DNA from: JANQIO01 sp043585095
Lineage (GTDB): Bacteria; Pseudomonadota; Gammaproteobacteria; Pseudomonadales; Halieaceae
DNA length: 64,000 bases
NCBI GenBank assembly: GCA_043585095.1
Contig: CP121321.1
Span: forward strand, 682,001-746,000
Reading direction: 5' to 3'
A program made the translations under genes and the position numbers. Shown piece by piece: positions 1-7,509 of this stretch (position 1 is the stretch's first letter; each line of letters starts with the position of its first letter). The notes below the pieces were generated by a model. The model was given only the letters and a program-made list of their open reading frames with translations, made no database searches and was not told the origin of the DNA.

Positions 1-172
1 CTTACCCTACGGTGAGCCGGGACTGATGACGACCACCGGTGGGGGCACTCCATATGGTGCCAGTCACGTGGCTGGACAGAACGGCGAGCGCGCGGTTGAT
101 GAAACAGAGTTGTCACTATGTCGTGCTCTGGGTCAACGCGTGGCGACTTGTGCGCAGAGGTTGTCGTCATGA
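1..172 (+). CDS. wrbA: NAD(P)H:quinone oxidoreductase WrbA, C-terminal end (partial)
   Basis: The first 172 bases hold the last 56 codons of an open frame that begins before the window. The residues read LPYGEPGLMTTTGGGTPYG and then ASHVAG, the conserved tail of WrbA flavoproteins, which reduce quinones by two electrons using FMN and NAD(P)H in the cytoplasm. The stop codon overlaps the start of the next gene (ATGA), so the two are translationally coupled. wrbA next to a DUF2069 gene is a familiar gammaproteobacterial arrangement. The N-terminal flavodoxin part lies outside the window and cannot be judged. Confidence 0.85.
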   Translation, partial: LPYGEPGLMTTTGGGTPYGASHVAGQNGERAVDETELSLCRALGQRVATCAQRLSS

Positions 173-549
173 CGCCAAGGGGAACTCGGTCTACTGTAGC
201 CCGCTATCTGGCTTTGGCTTCCTTCGTGATACTGGTGGCTGCCCAGGCTTTGGATAGCTGGATGAGAGAGGCGCCTTGGGTTATCTGGACGCTGCGCCTG
301 CTGCCGTTGTTGGTCTTCGTGCCCGGCCTGATTCAGGATCGCGTCCGCACTTACGTGTGGCTGTGCTTCGTTTCGCTGATGTTTTTTATCACCCTCGTAG
401 AGCGCCTGTTCAGGGATGCGAGCGATCCGGTAGCGTGGGTAGCGATGCTCGCAGTGGTGACATTTTTCTGTGCAGCTATGATGTATACACGCTGGCGCTC
501 ACAGGAATTGCAGGAGACCGATACTGACGCGCCGGCCGTAAAGGATTAG
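169..549 (+). CDS. DUF2069 family membrane protein
   Basis: This 126-residue protein has four hydrophobic segments and matches the DUF2069 pattern, including LRLLPLLVFVPGL and the downstream YVWLCFVSLMFF segment. Function is unknown; it should sit in the inner membrane. I chose the ATG at 169 over an upstream ATG at 118 because 169 overlaps the wrbA stop (ATGA), has an AGAGG sequence before it, and the residues added by the longer form merely read through wrbA. The short polar tail is rich in Glu and Asp. The gap to sppA is 47 bases, so one transcript is possible. Confidence 0.85.
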   Translation: MTPRGTRSTVARYLALASFVILVAAQALDSWMREAPWVIWTLRLLPLLVFVPGLIQDRVRTYVWLCFVSLMFFITLVERLFRDASDPVAWVAMLAVVTFFCAAMMYTRWRSQELQETDTDAPAVKD

Positions 550-596
550 CAACCGTTCCTCCGAGCGTAAACGGGAAAAACAGGAATCGTGTAACG

Positions 597-2456
597 ATGG
601 AACAGAAGCCACGCTCCGGCCCCCTGCAGCATATTTTTGGCACGCTGTGGAAGGGGCTAACCTATACGCGTATCGCCACGGGGAACATTCTTTTTCTCGC
701 GGTCATCGTGATTATCATTCTGGCGCTGCAGGAGCAGTCGCCGCCACCGTTACCAGAGAAATCAGCGCTGCGACTGAACCCAGCCGGTATCGTGGTGGAT
801 CAAAAAAGCTATGTTGATCCTCTGGCGGCGATCCTGGGCGCCGATCAGCCCGGATCGGGTGAAGTCTTACTCAGCGACATGGTCGACGCCGTGCGGCTGG
901 CAACGGAGGACGAGCGCATCACTGCGCTTGTCATGGAGCTCGATTTCACGCCCGGCATGGGTACCAGTAAAACCAGTGAACTGGCGAGCGCCATCGCCGA
1001 CTTTCGGGCTGCGGGCAAGCCCGTTATTGCCTGGAACGACAGCTTCACCCAATCCCAGTATTTGCTGGCAACGGAAGCGGACGAAATCATTATTGACCCG
1101 CTCGGAGCGGTCGCGCTGGAGGGGTTTGCAAACTATCAGTGGTATCTGCGGGACGCGTTGGAAAAGCTGTATATAAACGTTCACGTATACCACGCAGGAG
1201 AGTTTAAAAGCCTGGCGGAGTCTTATTTGCGAGACAGCATGTCCCCCGGTGAGAAAGTGCTAAGTCAGCGCTGGTTGGACAACGCCTGGCAGCACTACGC
1301 CAGTACCGTGGAAACGCGCCGCGAGCTACTTGCAGGGGCAGTGACCGAGTACATCGACAGCACTATGGAGCGCATGCTGGCGGTATCGGGTAATGCGTCG
1401 AGTATGGCGCTACAGGCGGGGTTGGTTGATCAGGTGCTGGAGCGCCGCGCGGCAGATGACTACATCAGTGAACTCGTGGGTGCTACAGATGAAAATGGGT
1501 ACTACGAGGGTGTCGCATTCGAGGATTATTTGCTGCGCCAGCGTATCGCAATGCCGGGCTTTAATAGTAAGCCAAAGGTAGCGGTTATTGCGGCGCGCGG
1601 TAGCGTCAATTTCGGAGAGCAGGTAGCGGGCAGCATCGGCAGCGACACTCTGGGTGGGCTGCTGCAGGATGCCATAGACGACGACAGCGTCGAGGCGGTT
1701 GTGCTGCGCATGGACACCGGTGGTGGCGGCACCTTCGCCGGCGAGTTGATTCGTCGCAAGGTGGAGGACGTGCGCGCAGCCGGGAAGCCTATCGTGGTAT
1801 CAATGGGCAGCGTCACCGCATCCGCAGGGGTCTGGATAGCATCCGCTGCGGACAAGATCGTCGCAACGCCAACAACCTTAACGGGCTCGATCGGGGTATT
1901 TCTTGCCTTCCCAACCTTTGAGAAGCTACTTAACGAATTGGGCATTGCCATCGATGGTGTGGGCACAACGTCGCTAGCGGGCACGCTGCGGTTGGATCGC
2001 GATGTGAGTGACGAGACGGCGAAGGTTTTCCAGGTTGGCGTGGATTACACACATGACTTATTCATCGACATCGTGGCCCAGGGACGTGGTTTGCCGCGAG
2101 AGCAGGTCGCTGCGATAGCCGATGGTCGTGTATTTCTGGGTGACCGCGCACTTGAACTCGGCCTGGTCGATGCATTGGGTGGGCTTGAAGAGGCAACTGT
2201 CTTAGCGGCTTCCCTGGCTGATTTGCAAGAGGGCGATTACAGAGCCGTGCCCTATGCGCCTGCCCCAGGCCCTGGAGAAGAATTCCTCAGACAGCTTTCT
2301 GGCTCAGCAATGCAGGCAATGGGCGTAGAGCGGCCGGCGTTGCCGTCGGTGTTGGCGCGCATAGCAGCGCCTATTCTCGATAGTTTGCGAATGTTGGAAA
2401 GCTTCGATGATCCGCGCAACCTCTATGCGCATTGCGTCAATTGCGTGGCGCCCTAA
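597..2456 (+). CDS. sppA: Signal peptide peptidase SppA, long (67 kDa) type
   Basis: At 619 residues this is the size of E. coli SppA. It has an N-terminal membrane anchor (about residues 29-45) and two tandem peptidase S49 domains. The catalytic pair is visible: Lys204 in GEFKSLAESY of the first domain and Ser409 in GSVTASAGVWIASAAD of the second. The enzyme degrades cleaved signal peptides in the inner membrane, working as a tetramer on the periplasmic side. It lies between a DUF2069 gene and dgkA on the same strand. Nothing suggests damage. Confidence 0.95.
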   Translation: MEQKPRSGPLQHIFGTLWKGLTYTRIATGNILFLAVIVIIILALQEQSPPPLPEKSALRLNPAGIVVDQKSYVDPLAAILGADQPGSGEVLLSDMVDAVRLATEDERITALVMELDFTPGMGTSKTSELASAIADFRAAGKPVIAWNDSFTQSQYLLATEADEIIIDPLGAVALEGFANYQWYLRDALEKLYINVHVYHAGEFKSLAESYLRDSMSPGEKVLSQRWLDNAWQHYASTVETRRELLAGAVTEYIDSTMERMLAVSGNASSMALQAGLVDQVLERRAADDYISELVGATDENGYYEGVAFEDYLLRQRIAMPGFNSKPKVAVIAARGSVNFGEQVAGSIGSDTLGGLLQDAIDDDSVEAVVLRMDTGGGGTFAGELIRRKVEDVRAAGKPIVVSMGSVTASAGVWIASAADKIVATPTTLTGSIGVFLAFPTFEKLLNELGIAIDGVGTTSLAGTLRLDRDVSDETAKVFQVGVDYTHDLFIDIVAQGRGLPREQVAAIADGRVFLGDRALELGLVDALGGLEEATVLAASLADLQEGDYRAVPYAPAPGPGEEFLRQLSGSAMQAMGVERPALPSVLARIAAPILDSLRMLESFDDPRNLYAHCVNCVAP

Positions 2457-2474
2457 TCATTCAGGCGCCGGCGT

Positions 2475-2849
2475 ATGCCTGAAAAGTTTTCCATAGGGGC
2501 GCGATTGGCGAGCTTCCGTCACGCCGCTTCGGGTCTGCGCACGCTACTTCTAGAGCAGCACAACTGCCGCATTCATTTAGTTGCCACCATGCTGGTGGTT
2601 ACGCTTGGCGTCTTTCTTGGCATAAGCCGCTATGACTGGATGGCGCTGCTACTTTCGATCGGTTTGGTGTGGACGGCAGAGGCTTTGAACAGCGCGCTTG
2701 AGTATCTATCGGACGCCGCAGTGCCACAGCAACATCCACTGATTGGCAAGGCGAAGGACAGCGCCGCAGCGGCCGTGTTGATTAGCGCATTGCTTGCTGT
2801 AGCGGTTGGCTGGCTGGTGTTCACCCCTTACCTAAAGGCAATGCTTTAA
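2475..2849 (+). CDS. dgkA: Diacylglycerol kinase, DgkA type
   Basis: This 124-residue integral membrane protein has the full DgkA signature. Glu69, Asn72, Glu76 and Asp80 (in EALNSALEYLSD) and Lys94-Asp95 fall at the same numbers as in E. coli DgkA, where they form the ATP and metal site. Three hydrophobic segments are present. The enzyme phosphorylates diacylglycerol, recycling lipid released by membrane-derived oligosaccharide and LPS synthesis. It starts 18 bases after sppA and is probably co-transcribed. Undecaprenol kinases share the fold, but the length and residue positions fit DgkA well. Confidence 0.92.
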   Translation: MPEKFSIGARLASFRHAASGLRTLLLEQHNCRIHLVATMLVVTLGVFLGISRYDWMALLLSIGLVWTAEALNSALEYLSDAAVPQQHPLIGKAKDSAAAAVLISALLAVAVGWLVFTPYLKAML

Positions 2850-2913
2850 CCGATCTGGCTGTAAATCCCACAAAATAGGCGCCTCAGAAAGCGCAAACAG
2901 AATGGAGAAGCCC

Positions 2914-3459
2914 ATGGATGCAAAAACAGAGCAGGCGCTGCAAACCCTGCTGGATAAACAAGAGATCCTGGAGTTGTTGTCGGCGTACTTCAATGCGTCT
3001 GATCGACACGATCACGACAAGCTGCGTACGCTGTACCACGAGGACGCAATCGATGATCACGGCGCCTTTTTCAAAGGCCTGGCGATGGAGTTTGTCGACA
3101 AGCTACCTGAGATTCAGGCACCGATGGAAATCCTCCACCACAACATGACCACCCATAACATCAAGGTCGATGGCGATTATGCCGAGGGCGAGATCTACGT
3201 GCTGGCCTACCATAAGGTCAAAGGCGAGACAGGCAGCTTCGATTTATTGATTGGCGGTCGCTACTTTGACAAGTACGAGAAGCGTAATGGCGTGTGGAAG
3301 TTTTCCCATAAAGCCGTCGTGGCGGATTGGGCAACGGTTAATGACCCTTCCGTCGTCGACTTGTCGCACCCCATGCTGGCGGGGTCCCACATTGGTCAAC
3401 CCGGCGAGGGCGATCCATCCTACGAGTTCTTCAAGCTACTGCGTCGGGGCGAGCGCTAA
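2914..3459 (+). CDS. SnoaL-like (NTF2-fold) protein
   Basis: This 181-residue protein begins with the typical helix of the SnoaL/NTF2-like group (EILELLSAYFNASDRHDHDKL) and continues with alternating strands including a YHEDAIDDHGAF segment. Such proteins are cone-shaped barrels that act as isomerases, cyclases, hydratases or dehydrases, often in steroid or polyketide chemistry. I chose the ATG at 2914 over 2902 because GGAGAA sits 4 bases before 2914, while nothing like a ribosome site precedes 2902. The His-Asp pairs near the N-terminus could be catalytic. The actual reaction cannot be assigned. A similar protein occurs at 40135-40776. Confidence 0.8.
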   Translation: MDAKTEQALQTLLDKQEILELLSAYFNASDRHDHDKLRTLYHEDAIDDHGAFFKGLAMEFVDKLPEIQAPMEILHHNMTTHNIKVDGDYAEGEIYVLAYHKVKGETGSFDLLIGGRYFDKYEKRNGVWKFSHKAVVADWATVNDPSVVDLSHPMLAGSHIGQPGEGDPSYEFFKLLRRGER

Positions 3460-3555
3460 GCACCGTGAACTGAACTGATCCCGAGCTGGTGTAACGCCCG
3501 GTTTTTCTGCCTTGGGTTCGCAGCTAAATTCGTAGTTAAAGAAGCGGAGAGCGAA

Positions 3556-3574
3556 GTCCGCCCAGAGGGCGGAC
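3556..3574. terminator. Perfect 8-bp hairpin between convergent genes
   Basis: GTCCGCCC (3556-3563) and GGGCGGAC (3567-3574) pair perfectly around a 3-base loop. The hairpin lies between the plus-strand SnoaL-like gene and the minus-strand Pmp3-like gene, where a shared terminator is expected. The T-rich tail is weak on either strand, so strength is uncertain. Confidence 0.55.
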
Positions 3575-3583
3575 CCGCAGGTT

Positions 3584-3742
3584 TTACTTAAAAAGCAGCC
3601 ATAGTGCGTGCAGCACGCCGGGTACCCAAAAGAATATACAAAGCACGATGTTGATGATCAGATCCTTGCCTGCGCCGCTTTTCAGAAACACCGCTAGCGG
3701 CGGCAGCAGAATGGCAATGATGGCGAGAAGCACTTTATTCAT
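3584..3742 (-). CDS. Pmp3/YqaE family membrane peptide
   Basis: A 52-residue frame on the minus strand, starting MNKVLLAIIAILLPPLAVFL and ending HALWLLFK, is a clear member of the Pmp3/YqaE (UPF0057) family: two membrane helices joined by a short loop with KSGAGKDLIIN. Family members influence membrane potential and salt tolerance; the exact role in bacteria is unclear. AAGGAG lies about 10 bases before the ATG. The gene sits 81 bases downstream of the ferritin-like gene on the same strand, so the two may share a promoter. It is too short for many gene finders. Confidence 0.88.
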   Translation of the reverse strand: MNKVLLAIIAILLPPLAVFLKSGAGKDLIINIVLCIFFWVPGVLHALWLLFK

Positions 3743-3823
3743 TATGTTTTACTCCTTGGTTTTTGCTTGGTTTGGGTGGCAAGTGGGATACCTGTCTTGC
3801 CAGCAACTCGCTGGACCGGAGGC

Positions 3824-4111
3824 TTACTTATGCGCGATGGGCTTGTCGGTAAACAGATAGTCCTTGAGTTCACCATCAAAGGTGCCATCTTGCCGACGAA
3901 TCCATTCGAGCACCATAGCGGCGTGCTCTTTTTCTTCGTCGCGATTGTGTTCCAGGATACGTTTCAGTTCAGCATCCTTGCAGGCGTCAACGCGCTGGTT
4001 GTACCAGTCTACGGCCTCCAGTTCTTCCATTAATGACGTGATCGCCCGGTGCATATCTCGCGTTTCGTCGCTGAGCTCTTCGATTGGCTCGTGATAGCCT
4101 TCGTTCGCCAT
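3824..4111 (-). CDS. Encapsulated-ferritin (EncFtn) type ferroxidase
   Basis: The 95-residue protein matches the EncFtn core of Rhodospirillum rubrum very closely in two helices: EELEAVDWYNQRVDA (about 29-43) and HNRDEEKEHAAM (55-66). The iron-binding residues Glu30, Glu60 and His63 correspond to Glu32, Glu62 and His65 of that protein. EncFtn forms an annular decamer that oxidises iron and normally works inside an encapsulin shell. Here the chain ends at YLFTDKPIAHK and lacks the C-terminal cargo-loading peptide, and no encapsulin gene is nearby. AAGGAG precedes the start. A free cytosolic ferroxidase is the simplest reading. Confidence 0.88.
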   Translation of the reverse strand: MANEGYHEPIEELSDETRDMHRAITSLMEELEAVDWYNQRVDACKDAELKRILEHNRDEEKEHAAMVLEWIRRQDGTFDGELKDYLFTDKPIAHK

Positions 4112-4312
4112 GGGATGTCTCCTTTTGTCCTATATCGTTTTTTCTAAGGTGATTACCGCAGCACTGATTAGCATCTCATCGTGCCGCTCTGTGCCGACGC
4201 GGTCGGTCTAACGGTTATACAATAAGCCTGCGGCGTCCAGACTTAAAGGCAGGGCGTGTTTTTTTTGAATTACTTTGAAAAATGCCCTCTGCGGAACCAA
4301 AAAGGGGATCGT

Positions 4313-4486
4313 TTTGAGCAAAGAGAATGGCAAGATCAACTACGTGAAGATTCCAACACGGGATACACTCTAGTGATCCCTGCGGCAACGAATACGCGGT
4401 CTGGTCAGAACCTGACGATGCTTGGCAGCCCGCACGTAGCCTGCACCGTAAGGACGGACGATGCTTGAGTTGCCTGTAGTGGTTTA
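4313..4486 (+). pseudogene. VOC/glyoxalase-like gene remnant with internal deletion
   Basis: Starting from a TTG at 4313 the frame reads KINYVKIPTRDTL and then stops; this resembles the N-terminus of small VOC proteins. One base over, at 4371, another frame reads SDPCGNEYAVWSEPDDAW, which resembles the C-terminus of the same family. The roughly 90 residues between these two ends in intact VOC proteins are missing and the frame changes at the junction (near 4370). The remnant overlaps the start of the ZIP gene. This is a pattern-based call; only the two ends support it. Confidence 0.5.
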
Positions 4487-5189
4487 TATCGTGCTGCTGT
4501 CTTTCCTGGCCGGTGCGGCGATGCCTGCCGGCGGGCTGCTGGCGCGCTTTGACTTGATGCATCCTGCCTTGCTTGGCGAGAACGCGCGACGGTTCATTGT
4601 GGCGTTTGGCGGCGGCGCACTGGTTTCTGCTGTGGCATTGGTGTTGGTGCCTGAGGGCGCCGAGGTCTTGTCTCCTGCGGCGGCAAGTCTTTGCTTTATG
4701 GCCGGTGGCATTGCTTTTTATCTGCTGGAAAAGACCCTCGCCAGAATGCAGAGCTCGGCGGGTCAGCTCGTTGCTATGCTGTCTGACTTTATACCCGAGG
4801 CTATCGCGCTGGGTGCAGCCTTTGCTGTGGGAGAGCGCGCGGGATTTGTTTTGGCCCTGCTAATGATTCTTCAAAATCTGCCAGAAGGGTTTAATGCCTA
4901 TGAGGAGCTGGTCAGTTCAACCGAACTGTCACCTAAGGTGATTCTTCTAGCGTTTGGCGCGCTGTCTCTGACGGGCCCCGCGTGTGCGCTCGTTGGGTAC
5001 TATTTGTTGGCGGAGGCGTACGACGGTGTTGCAGCACTGATGTTGTTCGCCAGCGCGGGCATTCTTTACCTCGTCTTTCAGGATATAGCGCCTGGCGCCA
5101 AGTCGCAGAACACGAGCTTTCCGGCTCTGGGGGCTGTGGTCGGCTTTCTGTTTGGGCTGGTCGGTAACATGCTCATAGCCGGAAGCTAA
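4461..5189 (+). CDS. ZIP family divalent metal transporter
   Basis: A 242-residue polytopic protein with about seven to eight hydrophobic segments. It has the two ZIP core helices, DFIPEAIALG (109-118) and LQNLPEGFNAY (137-147). In most ZIP proteins both helices carry His before the PE pair; here the equivalent positions are Asp and Gln, so the metal site differs from E. coli ZupT. The protein likely moves Zn, Fe or Mn across the inner membrane, but direction and metal cannot be assigned. The next gene starts 3 bases after its stop, indicating an operon. Confidence 0.82.
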   Translation: MLELPVVVYIVLLSFLAGAAMPAGGLLARFDLMHPALLGENARRFIVAFGGGALVSAVALVLVPEGAEVLSPAAASLCFMAGGIAFYLLEKTLARMQSSAGQLVAMLSDFIPEAIALGAAFAVGERAGFVLALLMILQNLPEGFNAYEELVSSTELSPKVILLAFGALSLTGPACALVGYYLLAEAYDGVAALMLFASAGILYLVFQDIAPGAKSQNTSFPALGAVVGFLFGLVGNMLIAGS

Positions 5190-5192
5190 GCC

Positions 5193-5666
5193 ATGGACGA
5201 GGCCAGCAAGCGCTTTCTAGAGCGCTATTTAGCAACGCTATCCGCACCGCCTTCAGCTGACCAAGTGCAGATGAGCGCAGGATACTTTTGTGCGGACCAG
5301 CACAATGCCGATATCTGTGCCGAGCTGATTCTTAAGGGCGAGAAGCGAGCTACCTGCAGCATGGACTATTGGTACAGCCACGAAGGCGAGCCAATACCAG
5401 CAGCGGGCGACCTACATGTGGTAACACGATGGGATGGCCAGCCAGTGTGCATCATCGAAGTTACTGAGGTGTCGAAGTGTCGATACGCCGATGTCGACGA
5501 AGACTTTGCTGCTGCCGAGGGTGAAGGTGATAAGTCCCTGGGCTGGTGGCGCCAAGCCCACTGGGAGTATTTTTCTCGGGAATGCGCTGAGTTAGGGCTG
5601 ATCCCGCGAGAAGATATTCTTTTGATTCTGGAGCAGTTTAAGGTGGTTTTCATCGCGCCTCCTTAG
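5193..5666 (+). CDS. ASCH domain protein
   Basis: This 157-residue protein has the ASCH pattern: GEKRATCSMDYWY near residues 49-61, a beta-strand block with IIEVTEVSKCRYADV, and DKSLGWWRQAHWEYFSRE. ASCH domains have a PUA-like RNA-binding fold, and some members (YqfB type) hydrolyse modified nucleosides such as N4-acetylcytidine. The conserved Lys in the first motif and Glu in the second would be the catalytic candidates. It directly follows the ZIP gene (3-base gap), which suggests co-transcription rather than a shared job. Confidence 0.82.
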   Translation: MDEASKRFLERYLATLSAPPSADQVQMSAGYFCADQHNADICAELILKGEKRATCSMDYWYSHEGEPIPAAGDLHVVTRWDGQPVCIIEVTEVSKCRYADVDEDFAAAEGEGDKSLGWWRQAHWEYFSRECAELGLIPREDILLILEQFKVVFIAPP

Positions 5667-5847
5667 TGGTCGAGCACTGCAAGGACTCAGGCTCAGCCAG
5701 ACTTAGCCAAGCGCAATAGAAGGCGGAGTAAGCGACTTCGTCAGATATTGATGCGCTCTGCCTGATTACTCGGCTTTTCATAGGTGAGAGCAGCTGGCAT
5801 GCTTGCCGGCTGGGCTGTGTAAACCCTCTTTTCTTAAACGCGATTCT

Positions 5848-6513
5848 ATGGCCGTTCACCTACGACAATTTAATCAGGTTTTTCTGCTGGCTCCAGGCAC
5901 GGGCAGCACCGTCGTGGCTGAGACTCTGGTCGACTTTGGCCTGGGGGAATGGCTGCCAAAAGAAGACCTCCGCTTGGGTGAAAATGCCGACCAGCTGGTG
6001 CCGGCGAAACACACGACCTACGAGCACTTCAAACGTTGGCCTTTGCTAAATGTTCCTGTGGAGGACTGTGAGTTTGTCACCACCGTTCGGAATCCCTTCG
6101 ACTTTTGGGTAAGCGAATACACCCGCCATCGCACCCGTTGGAGCACTAGCCTTGGGCACATGGATAGCCATATCTATGCCAAGCCGGATGAGGCTGATCG
6201 CGTACAGAAATCGACGGAACTGGATTTTGGCGACTGGCTGGAGTATCGCTGGTCAAGCTTTGGTCCTGACCATCAACAGTTCCTGCACCCTCAGTTCACC
6301 CGTTTCGCAGAGCGTGTACTACGCTTTGAGAAGCTGGAGGAGTGTTTTAAGGAATGGCTGCTCGATATCGACATCGGGGCCCCCCTTATCTTGCCGGTAA
6401 TGAATACGACCAAGCGGGATCGAGACTACCGCAAGTACTACGATGCAAAATCCCGTGGTTTGGTTGAACGCATCTTTGCCCCGTATCTGGAACGATTCGA
6501 ATATAGCTTCTAG
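5848..6513 (+). CDS. Sulfotransferase family protein
   Basis: The 221-residue protein has the PAPS-dependent sulfotransferase layout: an N-terminal phosphate loop VFLLAPGTGSTVVAETL (about 11-27), the 3'-phosphate motif FVTTVRNPFDFWVSEY (about 76-91), and the usual C-terminal sequence DAKSRGLVERIFAPYLERF. It would transfer sulfate from PAPS to a hydroxyl or amine acceptor that cannot be named. The start is uncertain: an in-frame ATG at 5803 has a GAGAG before it and adds 15 residues without conserved content. It differs from the second sulfotransferase at 11160-11906. Confidence 0.78.
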   Translation: MAVHLRQFNQVFLLAPGTGSTVVAETLVDFGLGEWLPKEDLRLGENADQLVPAKHTTYEHFKRWPLLNVPVEDCEFVTTVRNPFDFWVSEYTRHRTRWSTSLGHMDSHIYAKPDEADRVQKSTELDFGDWLEYRWSSFGPDHQQFLHPQFTRFAERVLRFEKLEECFKEWLLDIDIGAPLILPVMNTTKRDRDYRKYYDAKSRGLVERIFAPYLERFEYSF

Positions 6514-6535
6514 ATAACGAGAGGAGACGGTTGCT

Positions 6536-7012
6536 ATGAAACCTGTTGCGCTACTTCTGTTCTTACTCTTTACAACCGCTTTGCCCGTGCTGGCCGAAGA
6601 GTGTCCTGTGACCCAGGGTGATGCAAGTTCGACGAGCCTAAGTAATAGCCCAAATACCTTTTGGTATGGCTCAGAGAGCCTTGCTGTTTCACTCCCCGCC
6701 AATGGCGTGTGGAAAGGCATGGGCAGCGATTGGTATTACGGTGATAAGTTGTTTTGGAAAGCCAGCGGCTTTAGCTCCGGGCAAGAGGGCGCTTTTACCT
6801 TAACAGCGCGGCATTTCAGTGTGCCGTCGGCCAGTGCGATAATCAGCGAAGCTACTAACGCTTATGTCCCGCCGCCAAATGGGTGGCTCATTTTGGTGGG
6901 ACTGGGTTTCGATACGGCTGGCTGCTGGGAAGTCTCGGGGTCCTTCCGGGAGGCTGAACTCACGTTTGTCGTTCAGGTTGAGGATAGCGCTGCCACCGGG
7001 GAATCGCCCTAG
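6536..7012 (+). CDS. Secreted protein of unknown function
   Basis: I do not recognise a family. The 158-residue product begins with a clear signal peptide (MKPVALLLFLLFTTALPVLA, then EE) and should be exported. The mature part is rich in Gly, Ser, Trp and Tyr, with two cysteines (in EECPV and TAGCWEV) that may pair, and looks all-beta. GAGGAGA stands before the ATG. It lies 22 bases after the sulfotransferase gene on the same strand. Confidence 0.75.
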   Translation: MKPVALLLFLLFTTALPVLAEECPVTQGDASSTSLSNSPNTFWYGSESLAVSLPANGVWKGMGSDWYYGDKLFWKASGFSSGQEGAFTLTARHFSVPSASAIISEATNAYVPPPNGWLILVGLGFDTAGCWEVSGSFREAELTFVVQVEDSAATGESP

Positions 7013-7064
7013 GCGGTGGCCTGGCACTGTCCTGGCACTGGCACCGGCATCGCCGTTTGCCTGG

Positions 7065-7241
7065 CTATTCCCCGTCATTCTCCAGTTGAAGTATCTGCTG
7101 GTGCAGCGCTTCGGCTTCTTCCGTCAGGGTGGAGTAGCTGCGGATGTCACCGTTGCGCTGAGCATGCATCGCTTTCTCCAGCACGATGGCGTACTGCTTT
7201 TTGAGTTTCTTGGTGGGGTCAGACTTAAACAGGGAAAACAT
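7065..7241 (-). CDS. DUF6435-like small protein
   Basis: A 58-residue minus-strand frame begins MFSLFKSDPTKKLKKQYAI and continues with EKAMHAQRNGDIRSYSTLT. This resembles the short helical proteins grouped as DUF6435, which are common in marine gammaproteobacteria. The protein is predicted to be two amphipathic helices in the cytoplasm; no role is known. AAGG precedes the ATG by about 9 bases. The gene converges on the secreted-protein gene to its left. Confidence 0.72.
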   Translation of the reverse strand: MFSLFKSDPTKKLKKQYAIVLEKAMHAQRNGDIRSYSTLTEEAEALHQQILQLENDGE

Positions 7242-7509
7242 AGGAGCGGCCTTGTGAGTTTGTAACTATGTGTACGCTGGAAAATGGTCAGTCGATGGGT
7301 CACGTGGCAATAAAGCATGGATTTCAGTCCGATGGTTGTGATCGCCTGCACAATTGCCACGTGGGCGCTCAGTCTGGCCTTTAAGAGTTGTACGCTTATG
7401 AGGTCGCGGTCTAATAGCCAGTACCCGCAGCGGTAGACATGCCCTGCGCGCTGGCATAGCTTAATCACCACTGCAGTTCCAGTCCGCCTTCGACCAAAGA
7501 GAGTGCACC

